Notes under the pieces: generated by a model
Told to the model about the DNA's origin: nothing
Database searches by the model: none
The model's input: only the letters and a program-made list of their open reading frames with translations
Program-made: the position numbers and the translations under genes
Source: Acidobacteriota bacterium
GTDB lineage: Bacteria > Acidobacteriota > Terriglobia > Terriglobales > Acidobacteriaceae
Reading direction: 5' to 3'
DNA: 21,701 bases
Assembly (NCBI GenBank): GCA_003224835.1
Contig: QHZX01000039.1
Location: forward strand, 1 to 21,701
In this document: positions 7,665 to 13,792 of the stretch, piece by piece
How positions within the stretch are numbered: the first letter of the stretch is position 1
How the letters are laid out: every line of letters starts with the position of its first letter

Positions 7665-7694
7665 CCCCAGGCGAAACTCCCGGGAGACCTGAGC

Positions 7695-7964
7695 CTATTC
7701 TATCGTCTGCAGTTCCTTGCCGGGTTTGAATCGAACAGCTTTGCCTGGCGGAATCGAGACCTCAGCCCCGGTACGCGGGTTGCGCCCGATACCGGTTTTG
7801 CGCGGCCGTACGTTGAAGACACCAAAGCCCCGCAGCTCAATGCGATCGCCATGGGATAGGGAGCGTTTCATGCTCTCAAACACGGTTTCAACCGCCATTT
7901 CAGCTTTGGTTTTGGTGATTCCAGTCCGGTTCACTACTTCGTTGATAATGTCGAGCTTTATCAC
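7695..7964 (-). CDS. HU/IHF-family DNA-binding protein
   Basis: 89-residue nucleoid protein, full family length. The N-terminal dimerisation helices (MIKLDIINEVVNRTGITKTK) are followed by the beta core (GDRIELRGFGVFNVRPRK) and the DNA-binding arm, with the intercalating proline in GRNPRTGAEV and the PGKAVRFKPGK ending. HU and IHF cannot be separated from this alone; the FNVR and PGK features are compatible with IHF-like members. It starts with GTG at 7964; GAGG lies 5 bases upstream. A good promoter sits 44-72 bp upstream of the start. Confidence 0.95.
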   Translation of the reverse strand: MIKLDIINEVVNRTGITKTKAEMAVETVFESMKRSLSHGDRIELRGFGVFNVRPRKTGIGRNPRTGAEVSIPPGKAVRFKPGKELQTIE

Positions 7965-8007
7965 AGGTGCCTCATCGCGTGGAGTCTAGGGGTGCCTCAA
8001 GTGGTTG

Positions 8008-8036
8008 ATGCTAAGAGAGATATGGAAGATTGTCAA
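8008..8036 (-). promoter_or_regulatory. Promoter of the HU-like gene
   Basis: On the minus strand a perfect TTGACA (complement of 8031-8036), 17 bp, then TAGCAT (complement of 8008-8013). The -35 is half of the perfect 12-bp palindrome TGTCAATTGACA (8031-8042), a possible binding site for a regulator. Confidence 0.62.
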
Positions 8037-8102
8037 TTGACAGCTTTGTCTCGTAAGATGGTCACATCCGCCAGCAGTCGTCACCAGCCCAAGAAATTTT
8101 GT

Positions 8103-8188
8103 AATTTGGTAATCGGGCAGTTGTGCAATCTTACGCCGCTCACGCGCTCTAAAATTTACCAAATTTCAAAATTACTCAATTACCAAAT
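8103..8188 (+). repeat. AT-rich inverted and direct repeats upstream of dcd
   Basis: AATTTGGTAAT at 8103-8113 is mirrored by TTACCAAATT (8156-8165) and by ATTACCAAAT (8179-8188); the last two are also direct repeats 24 bp apart. The block is much richer in A/T than its surroundings and ends just before the dcd ribosome site. It could fold in two alternative ways or bind a regulator; function unknown. Confidence 0.5.
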
Positions 8189-8204
8189 CTACTAAAGGAG
8201 TTAC

Positions 8205-8756
8205 ATGTTAAAAAGCGATCGCTGGATTCGCAAAATGGCCCTCGAGCACGGGATGATCAATCCTTTTTCGGAGAAGCAGGTGCGCGAAGGCGTGGTCTCA
8301 TATGGGCTTTCTTCCTACGGATACGATTTGCGCGTAGCCGACGAATTCAAAATTTTTACCAACGTGAATTGCGCCACGGTTGATCCAAAGGGCTTCGACG
8401 AGAAATCGTTTGTGACCGTCCGTTCTGACTGTGCTCTCATTCCCCCGAATTCCTTTGCTCTGGCCCGCTCAGTGGAATATTTCAAAATCCCGCGTGACGT
8501 GCTCACGATCTGCGTGGGCAAATCCACATATGCGCGTTGCGGAATTATCGTGAATGTCACCCCGTTTGAGCCGGAGTGGGAGGGCTTCGTCACGCTCGAA
8601 ATCTCGAACACTACGCCGTTGCCGGCGAGGGTTTACGCAAACGAAGGCTTGTGCCAGATCATCTTCTTTCAATCCGACGAAGTTTGCGAAACCAGCTACG
8701 CCGATCGGAAGGGAAAATATCAGGCGCAAAAGGGAATTGTTCTGCCGAAGTTGTAA
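8205..8756 (+). CDS. dcd: dCTP deaminase
   Basis: 183-residue trimeric enzyme converting dCTP to dUTP (ammonia released), feeding dTMP synthesis through dUTPase; some family members are bifunctional and make dUMP directly. The signature GKSTYARCGIIVNVTPFEPEWEGFV...LEISN contains the expected serine and arginine and the catalytic glutamate of the LEISN segment. Also present are SSYGYDLRV near residue 40 and the C-terminal YQAQKGIVLPKL lid. The ATG is preceded by AAAGGAG (8194-8200) at 4 bases. Single gene, divergent from HU and convergent with the Hfq-like gene; no obvious terminator in the 80-bp gap. Confidence 0.96.
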   Translation: MLKSDRWIRKMALEHGMINPFSEKQVREGVVSYGLSSYGYDLRVADEFKIFTNVNCATVDPKGFDEKSFVTVRSDCALIPPNSFALARSVEYFKIPRDVLTICVGKSTYARCGIIVNVTPFEPEWEGFVTLEISNTTPLPARVYANEGLCQIIFFQSDEVCETSYADRKGKYQAQKGIVLPKL

Positions 8757-8836
8757 GAAGCCGCCTGGTCTGCGGGTAAATTAGAAACAGGTGAGGAACT
8801 TCGCGTCCAGAAACTTGAAGCTGATACTGCGAAATC

Positions 8837-9250
8837 TTATTTTCTTCCTTCGCCTTCTTTATAGATGTACTTGATAGAAGGCTTGTAGATCATCAGATTT
8901 GGGCCGCTGGTGCGATTCACCTTGATGCACGACCGGTCGTACCACTCGATGCAGCCGTGAATTTCTTCGCCATCGGTAAGCACCACAACCATTGCGGTTT
9001 TCGATTGCATCTGCTTCTGATAATAAAAATTCTCCGCATTGGTCTGGTCTGGAGGCGGAGCCTTACGGGCGCCATTTGAGCGGTCCTGTGAACGTTCTGG
9101 ACGGTCCCGCCGCTCGCCACCGTTCTGCACCGGATGGCTGGAGGCCGAATGGTTGGTGTGGTTCAACAACGGCCGGATCAGTTTACGGCTGGCGAATGCG
9201 TCTTTGTCAATGTGGCGATCACTGGCCAGGGCTGGAGTTGGATCTTTCAT
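8837..9250 (-). CDS. hfq: Hfq-like RNA chaperone with extended N-terminus
   Basis: 137-residue protein. The last 60 or so residues form an Sm/Hfq-like fold: Sm1 reads MVVVLTDGEEIHGCIEWYDR and Sm2 NLMIYKPSIKYIYKEG. Hfq hexamers pair small RNAs with mRNAs. This copy deviates from textbook Hfq: the distal YKH signature is YKP, and the canonical LQDPFLNALR helix is replaced by AENFYYQKQMQSKTAM. A polar, Arg/Asn/Asp-rich and probably disordered N-terminal extension of about 75 residues (GGERRDRPERSQDRSN) precedes it. The ATG at 9250 is chosen because AGGTGA lies upstream at normal spacing; an earlier in-frame start is less well supported. It lies 167 bp after the carboxylase gene on the same strand. 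Confidence 0.82.
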   Translation of the reverse strand: MKDPTPALASDRHIDKDAFASRKLIRPLLNHTNHSASSHPVQNGGERRDRPERSQDRSNGARKAPPPDQTNAENFYYQKQMQSKTAMVVVLTDGEEIHGCIEWYDRSCIKVNRTSGPNLMIYKPSIKYIYKEGEGRK

Positions 9251-9417
9251 TGCATCACCTGCCGACAGGTTCCGACTTGCCACCCCACTACGAAACGGCG
9301 CTTTACGGAGACCAAAAGGCGTGAGTTGCTACTTACCCTAGCACAGCAGGTCAAGAGTGACAATCCCGAGTTCCGTGTAGGAAGTGACGAGAGGAACCTG
9401 CAGCAAATTTTTGGTAA

Positions 9418-11001
9418 TCAGGTTTGCAAGACTCCCACTTTGAACTCTGGCACGTCTGGATTCAGTGCCGCCGCTTCGAGCGCGGTGGTAATGGCGTCGC
9501 GTGTATCGACCGGATCAATGATTTTGTCGATCCAAAGCCGTGCGGCCCCGTAGCGGGGGTCGGTCTGCTCGTTGTAGGTGCTCTTGACGGAGTCGTGCAG
9601 TTCTTTTTTCTCTTCTTCGCTCAGTTGTTTTCCGCCCCGCTCGAGTTGACGGATCTTGATTTCAACCAGGGTGCCGGCCGCCGAATCGCCACTCATGACT
9701 GCATACCTTGCCGTGGGCCATGCAAACACAAAGCGTGGATCATAAGCCTTTCCGCACATCGCATAATGCCCCGCACCAAATGATCCGCCGAGAATAACCG
9801 TAATTTTAGGGACGACCGAATTTGAAACGGCGTTGACCATCTTCGCTCCGGCTTTAATAATTCCACTCCATTCGGCATCCCGTCCGACCATGAAGCCGTT
9901 CACGTCATGTAGAAATACCAGCGGAATCAAATTCTGATTGCAATCCATGATGAAGCGGGCAGCTTTTTCTGCCGACTCGGTGTAAATCACTCCGCCGAAC
10001 TCCGTTCGTTTCCGCCCCTCGTGGTCAGTCGCTTGCGCATGCAGCTTCTGGTTGGCGACGATCCCCACCGCAAACCCGCCGATCCGCCCGTATCCGCAAA
10101 CCAGCGTCTTCCCGTACTCAGCTTTGTATTCATCGAACTTACTTGCATCGGTAATACGCGCGATGATTTCGCGAACGTCATAGGGACGGGCGGGCGAAGA
10201 ATCGTAAATGCCATAAACTTCTTCCGCGGCCAGTGCTGGCGGCTCGTGGAAATCCACCGTTCCGCTGATCGCCGAATGCATGGCTGCTCCACCCAGTTCT
10301 TCCGCCGAGATCTTTTGCCCAATCGCTGCCTGCACCAATGCTGGGCCAGCCAGGAAAAGCCCGCTGCCGTCCGTCATCAGGACGTGGTCACACATCACCG
10401 GCAAATAACCGCCGCCCGCAACACACATGCCCATGATTGCGGCAATCTGCGGAATCCCCATCGCCGACATCACCGCATTGTTTCGAAATACCCGTCCGAA
10501 GTCGTCAGTATCGGGAAAAACGTCTTCCTGCAGCGGAAGGAATATCCCGGCAGAATCGACCAGATAGATGACAGGGATCCGGTTCTCGATCGCGATGTTT
10601 TGCGCCCGAATGACTTTCTTCGACGTCATCGGAAAGAACGCGCCAGCCTTAACTGTGGCATCGTTGGCGATGATCATCAACATGCGGCTTTCGACCCGTG
10701 CCAACCCGGTGATTACGCCTGCCGCCGGCGCTCCGCCCCATTCTTCGTACATGCGGTAGCCCGCGAATAGCCCGAGCTCGAAGAAACTGCCTGGATCGAC
10801 TAGCTTGTGAATGCGCTCGCGAGCGGTCAAACGCGATTTTGAATGCTGGTTCTCAATCGCCTTTTGACCGCCGCCTTCGCAGATCTGCTCTTCTTCATTG
10901 CGAATCCCCGAGACCAGGTCTGCGAGGAAGCGCATATTGGCCTCGAAGCGCGCCGAAGTGGGATCAACCCGGGTGGTGAGAATAGACGTGTCCGTAGCCA
11001 T
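9418..11001 (-). CDS. Acyl-CoA carboxylase carboxyltransferase subunit (methylcrotonyl-CoA carboxylase beta-like)
   Basis: 527-residue biotin-dependent carboxyltransferase subunit that moves CO2 from carboxybiotin to an acyl-CoA. Typical segments appear in order: KSRLTARERIHKLVDPGSFF (N-terminal CT half), IYLVDSAGIFLPLQEDVFPD, MCVAGGGYLPVMCDHVLM, GLFLAGPALVQAAIG, LGGAAMHSAISGTVDF, GGFAVGIVANQ, FLHDVNGFMVG, ILGGSFGAGHYAMCG and FAWPTARYAVMSG. Length and layout match methylcrotonyl-/geranyl-CoA carboxylase beta chains better than AccD. The biotin carboxylase/biotin carrier subunit is not in the window, so the substrate (leucine breakdown or another acyl-CoA) stays open. The start ATG has only a weak ribosome site. 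Confidence 0.92.
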   Translation of the reverse strand: MATDTSILTTRVDPTSARFEANMRFLADLVSGIRNEEEQICEGGGQKAIENQHSKSRLTARERIHKLVDPGSFFELGLFAGYRMYEEWGGAPAAGVITGLARVESRMLMIIANDATVKAGAFFPMTSKKVIRAQNIAIENRIPVIYLVDSAGIFLPLQEDVFPDTDDFGRVFRNNAVMSAMGIPQIAAIMGMCVAGGGYLPVMCDHVLMTDGSGLFLAGPALVQAAIGQKISAEELGGAAMHSAISGTVDFHEPPALAAEEVYGIYDSSPARPYDVREIIARITDASKFDEYKAEYGKTLVCGYGRIGGFAVGIVANQKLHAQATDHEGRKRTEFGGVIYTESAEKAARFIMDCNQNLIPLVFLHDVNGFMVGRDAEWSGIIKAGAKMVNAVSNSVVPKITVILGGSFGAGHYAMCGKAYDPRFVFAWPTARYAVMSGDSAAGTLVEIKIRQLERGGKQLSEEEKKELHDSVKSTYNEQTDPRYGAARLWIDKIIDPVDTRDAITTALEAAALNPDVPEFKVGVLQT

Positions 11002-11067
11002 GCTTCGCGATTGCTAAGTTAAACCAGCAGAGCGGCAAGGCGCAAACATGGTCGCGTGCTTCTGCGG

Positions 11068-11472
11068 CTATTTCTTTTCCTGCGGTTTCAAGTCCAGTGC
11101 CGCGGAGTTCATGCAATAGCGTAGTCCGGTGGGACGAGGACCGTCCGGAAAGACGTGGCCTAGATGCGCATCACAACGCGAGCACCGGACCTCAGTCCGC
11201 CGCATACCATGCGTCACGTCTGTCTTCTCGTCGACCGCGTCCTCAGAGGCAGGCTTGTAAAAGCTTGGCCAGCCCGTACCGGAGTCGAATTTTGTCTCCG
11301 AAGTGAACAGCGGCTGTCCGCAGCAAACGCAGGTGTACACTCCCGGGTCTTTGGTTTTGTTGTATTTTCCGGTGAACGCCGGCTCGGTTCCCGCCTTGCG
11401 CGTCACGTTAAACTGCTCGGGCGACAGTTCTTTCTGCCACTCGGATTCAGATTTGGTGATTTTATCTGTCAT
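11068..11472 (-). CDS. msrB: Peptide-methionine (R)-S-oxide reductase
   Basis: 134-residue cytoplasmic repair enzyme that reduces methionine-R-sulfoxide in proteins with thioredoxin as electron donor; trxA is encoded 0.8 kb away. Both zinc CxxC pairs are present (C48-C51 in YTCVCCGQ and C97-C100 in VRCSRCDAH). The nucleophile C120 is in LRYCMNSAAL, and the core reads FDSGTGWPSFYKP. Length is normal for the single-domain enzyme and it looks intact. No Shine-Dalgarno is visible; a 6-bp inverted repeat sits against the start codon. Divergent from lexA. Confidence 0.96.
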   Translation of the reverse strand: MTDKITKSESEWQKELSPEQFNVTRKAGTEPAFTGKYNKTKDPGVYTCVCCGQPLFTSETKFDSGTGWPSFYKPASEDAVDEKTDVTHGMRRTEVRCSRCDAHLGHVFPDGPRPTGLRYCMNSAALDLKPQEKK

Positions 11473-11487
11473 AAGAATTAGTTCTTA
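11472..11487. promoter_or_regulatory. Inverted repeat at the msrB start
   Basis: TAAGAA-TTAG-TTCTTA, a perfect 6+6 bp inverted repeat, abuts the msrB ATG. A TATAAC -10-like hexamer (complement of 11488-11493) lies next to it, giving a predicted leader of only about 9 nt, but no good -35 was found. It could be an operator or a start-site hairpin. Confidence 0.35.
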
Positions 11488-11608
11488 GTTATAGCCTTTT
11501 GCTCTCAGAAATTTTACTGGATCCAAAAGAATAGATGCGAGAACGGCAAGAAAGTGTCAGCACTGCCTCTGGAGGCCGGGGATCTAAAAGACGATACCGT
11601 TCTTTCAC

Positions 11609-11636
11609 TTGACTTCGCCTTATATTCGCCTACAAT
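11609..11636 (+). promoter_or_regulatory. lexA promoter, predicted leaderless
   Basis: TTGACT (11609-11614), 16 bp, TACAAT (11631-11636). The lexA ATG is at 11643, only 6 bases after the -10, so transcription should begin at or next to the A of the start codon. No Shine-Dalgarno is present. Between the boxes is the direct repeat TTCGCC-N5-TTCGCC (11614-11619, 11625-11630), a candidate operator. Confidence 0.62.
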
Positions 11637-11642
11637 GCTGGC

Positions 11643-12175
11643 ATGGCGATCACCAAGCGTCAACGAGAGGTGTACGACTTTATTGCCGAATTTGTGCAGC
11701 GAAACCAGTACTCGCCTTCGTTTGAAGAAATCGGCCAAGGCCTGGGGCTGAGTTCGTTGGCCACGGTTCACAAACATATTTCAAATCTGGAAAAGAAAGG
11801 CCTGCTCAACCGTGACTACAACCGCAGCCGGTCCATCGATTTGCTTCCTCCCAAAGGCCGCCTAAAGCTCGCGATGTCCGTGAACACGGGCATGGTGTTG
11901 CCGTTGCTGGGACGTATTGCCGCCGGACAGCCAATCGAGGCCATAGAACAATTCTCGACGGCGACTACGTTCTGGTAGAGAAGACGAAAATCGCTCACAA
12001 CGGAGATATCATCGTCGCACTGGTGAGTGGCTCTGATGCCACACTTAAGCGTTTCTATCGCGATGGCGACAGAATTCGCCTGCAGCCTTCGAATGCCAAG
12101 ATGAAGCCGATCATCGTTCCCGCTGCGGACGTCCAGATTCAGGGCCGGGTGATTGGGGTTCTCAGAAAGTATTAG
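11643..12175 (+). pseudogene. lexA: LexA SOS repressor, broken: catalytic serine region deleted
   Basis: LexA represses SOS genes and self-cleaves when stimulated by RecA. The winged-helix DNA-binding half is intact (KRQREVYDFIAEFVQRNQYS, EEIGQGLGLSSLATVHKHIS), and the Ala-Gly cleavage site is present in GRIAAGQPIEAIE. The frame then shifts near 11948-11951 and stops at TAG 11976-11978 (111 residues). The C-terminal half continues in another frame (ILDGDYVLVEKTKIAHNGDI, then ATLKRFYRDGDRIRLQPSN with the catalytic Lys, ending GRVIGVLRKY) to TAG 12173-12175. About 30 residues are missing between the parts, including the RGDSM segment that holds the serine nucleophile. As read, only a DNA-binding fragment without the dimerisation and protease domain would be made. 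Confidence 0.9.
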
Positions 12176-12196
12176 CTACTGAGTGGAGCTGGATGC

Positions 12197-12234
12197 AAAA
12201 ATAACAATCGCCCGGAGCAGAGCCTTAGGCGATT
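12197..12234 (-). terminator. Terminator candidate after trxA
   Basis: On the minus strand AATCGCC / GGCGATT (12228-12234 and 12206-12212) form a 7-bp stem with a 15-nt loop, then GTTATTTTTGC. The stem touches the trxA stop codon. The loop is large, so strength is uncertain. Confidence 0.45.
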
Positions 12235-12581
12235 TAAACAGTTTTAACTGCTACGATGTGCTTCTCCAGCCGCTTCTGGATCTGGTCTTTAGGGACGTAG
12301 CCGACAATCTGTTCCTGCACCACGCCGCCCTTGAACAAGAGCAATGTAGGAATGCCCCGAACGTTGTAGCGCATCGGAGTAGCGTTGTTCCTGTCCACAT
12401 CCATTTTGCCGATCTTCACCTTGCCCTCATATTCCTTCGCGAGTTCGTCCACGATAGGGGCAAGCGCGCGGCACGGTCCGCACCAGGCAGCCCAGAAATC
12501 CACTAAAACCGGAGTCTCCGACTTCAGCACGTCCTGGTCAAAGTTCGCATCGGTCACTTCAATAATTCCGTTCGCCGCCAT
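12234..12581 (-). CDS. trxA: Thioredoxin
   Basis: 115-residue cytosolic dithiol-disulfide oxidoreductase. The active site WCGPC is at residues 33-37 (FWAAWCGPCRALAP), the buried Asp of the VLVDFW strand is present, and the cis-proline lies in RGIPTLLLFKGG. Full-length and intact. It supplies electrons to ribonucleotide reductase and to MsrB, which is encoded 0.8 kb away. The ATG at 12581 has a good AGAGGAA site just upstream. The frame stays open upstream but crosses a terminator, so the longer form is rejected. Confidence 0.96.
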   Translation of the reverse strand: MAANGIIEVTDANFDQDVLKSETPVLVDFWAAWCGPCRALAPIVDELAKEYEGKVKIGKMDVDRNNATPMRYNVRGIPTLLLFKGGVVQEQIVGYVPKDQIQKRLEKHIVAVKTV

Positions 12582-12716
12582 TGTTCCTCTTTCCTTCAAC
12601 GCTTGTGCGTCGCAAATATCGTAACACCAGATATTGGATGCATTTGGCCTGAGAAGGTCGCAGGGGCCATGTTTTCTGGACAAGAGCCTATTTAGGAGAA
12701 GGGAATGGCTGTAAAT

Positions 12717-12747
12717 AAAAAAGCGCCCTGAACATTGTTCAGGACGC
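12717..12747 (-). terminator. Rho-independent terminator of the sigma/anti-sigma operon
   Basis: On the minus strand GCGTCCTGAAC-AAT-GTTCAGGGCGC (one T:G pair) is followed by TTTTTTATTT. It lies 127 bp after the anti-sigma stop codon and before the trxA leader, separating the two units. Confidence 0.88.
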
Positions 12748-12873
12748 CTCGGCAGCCCTCCCCCAGAACTGCCTCGAACGAATTGGATACTAGAAGAGCA
12801 GAGCAGAGGTGTAAATGTCACTTCGGTAACTGAGGCCGTCGTTAGCCAGTAACTCAGCAATATTCCGGATGGG

Positions 12874-13785
12874 CTACTTCAAGCGCCAGTTCTGGCCGCC
12901 GTCAGATGTGTTCCAAACCTGCCCGTTCGCGGTGCTTAGCACGCCATTCTGCGGATCAGAGAAGTCGATGTGAACAATCTCGTCGATTAAAGCAGGCCCA
13001 GTTTTTTGCCAACTTTGGCCAGAGTCCGCTGAATGGTAGAGGATACCGGCCGTTCCGCCTACCCAAATATCGTCGCCGACAGAGCTGATGGCGCGGAATG
13101 AAGCATCTTTCGAAACGGGAACAATCTGCCATGTCTTTCCTGAATCCAGCGAGCGCTGCACATCCCCGTTTGCGGATAAGCCCCAACTGACGCTTGAAAG
13201 GTCCTTCTTTGCGAGCTTGGCGCCAGTGACAAGAGCTTCGTCGCCACGACTCGCCGATTGCGCTGCGCCGAGTCGAACCTCCCCCGACTGGTCAAACTGC
13301 ATGCTGGCTTTAGGTTTCGCCGTCATATGGTTGACTGGCGGGAGGACTTTTGCGTCTGCCATCTTGGCTGAAGCGGGCGCAATCTGATCGACTTCTGGCG
13401 GAGTCTTCAGTTCAGCGATTTCGCGCTTCGGCTGTGATTTCTCCCGGGCTGGGGAATAGCTGCTGGTGACGTGCCGACTGAATACCGCGCGATTAACGAC
13501 TAGGACGCTTCCCAGGATTACCACGGAAACGGCTACCGTGGCCCACCGCATCGCAAGACGCGGTTCTCTGGATGGCAGCAACACCTGCTGTGTATCAGGC
13601 TCCGGCATGGCCAAATACAGGGTGTCGCGACACTCCATACACTTTGCCAGATGATTCAGCAAGCCGTTGCGAGCCTCCTGCGAAAGTCCCTTTTCCGCAA
13701 AGGCAGCCAGCAAGTCGGGATCAGGATGCCGCCCTGCTTCCTGCGCTCTCAGGCGTCCAGAAACGAGTTTTTTGACTACATCCAT
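12874..13785 (-). CDS. Membrane anti-sigma factor with periplasmic Asp-box (BNR/Ycf48-like) repeats
   Basis: 303 residues. The cytoplasmic N-terminus has the zinc anti-sigma signature HxxxCxxC (H45, C49, C52 in NHLAKCMECRDTL). One membrane segment follows (about residues 80-102, WATVAVSVVILGSVLVVNRA), then a Pro/Lys/Ala-rich linker (about 105-195). The C-terminal periplasmic part holds three Asp-box repeats: SLDSGKTW (212-219), SADSGQSW (252-259) and TSDGGQNW (293-300), each followed or preceded by short beta-strand-like stretches as in BNR/Ycf48 propellers. Three blades are too few for a closed propeller, so it may oligomerise or bind a ligand. The gene begins 7 bp after the sigma factor stop, so the two are surely co-transcribed. 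The likely role is to hold the sigma factor until an envelope signal arrives; the signal is unknown. Confidence 0.85.
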   Translation of the reverse strand: MDVVKKLVSGRLRAQEAGRHPDPDLLAAFAEKGLSQEARNGLLNHLAKCMECRDTLYLAMPEPDTQQVLLPSREPRLAMRWATVAVSVVILGSVLVVNRAVFSRHVTSSYSPAREKSQPKREIAELKTPPEVDQIAPASAKMADAKVLPPVNHMTAKPKASMQFDQSGEVRLGAAQSASRGDEALVTGAKLAKKDLSSVSWGLSANGDVQRSLDSGKTWQIVPVSKDASFRAISSVGDDIWVGGTAGILYHSADSGQSWQKTGPALIDEIVHIDFSDPQNGVLSTANGQVWNTSDGGQNWRLK

Positions 13786-13792
13786 CTCTGGC

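Noticed and set aside
8031..8066. Divergent plus-strand promoter from the TGTCAATTGACA palindrome towards dcd
   Set aside because: No acceptable -10 lies 16-18 bp after the plus-strand TTGACA.
10021..10770. 249-codon frame antisense to the carboxyltransferase gene
   Set aside because: The minus-strand gene is unmistakable; the antisense product is Arg/His-rich with no recognisable motif, as expected of a shadow frame in GC-rich DNA.
11643..12175. Programmed ribosomal frameshifting in lexA (and likewise in the aldehyde dehydrogenase)
   Set aside because: A frameshift alone would not restore the missing residues of the family alignment; there is no slippery heptamer at either junction.
12234..12860. 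Longer 208-residue form of thioredoxin
   Set aside because: The extension crosses a strong terminator (12717-12747), and the internal ATG at 12581 has a good ribosome site and gives the normal family length.
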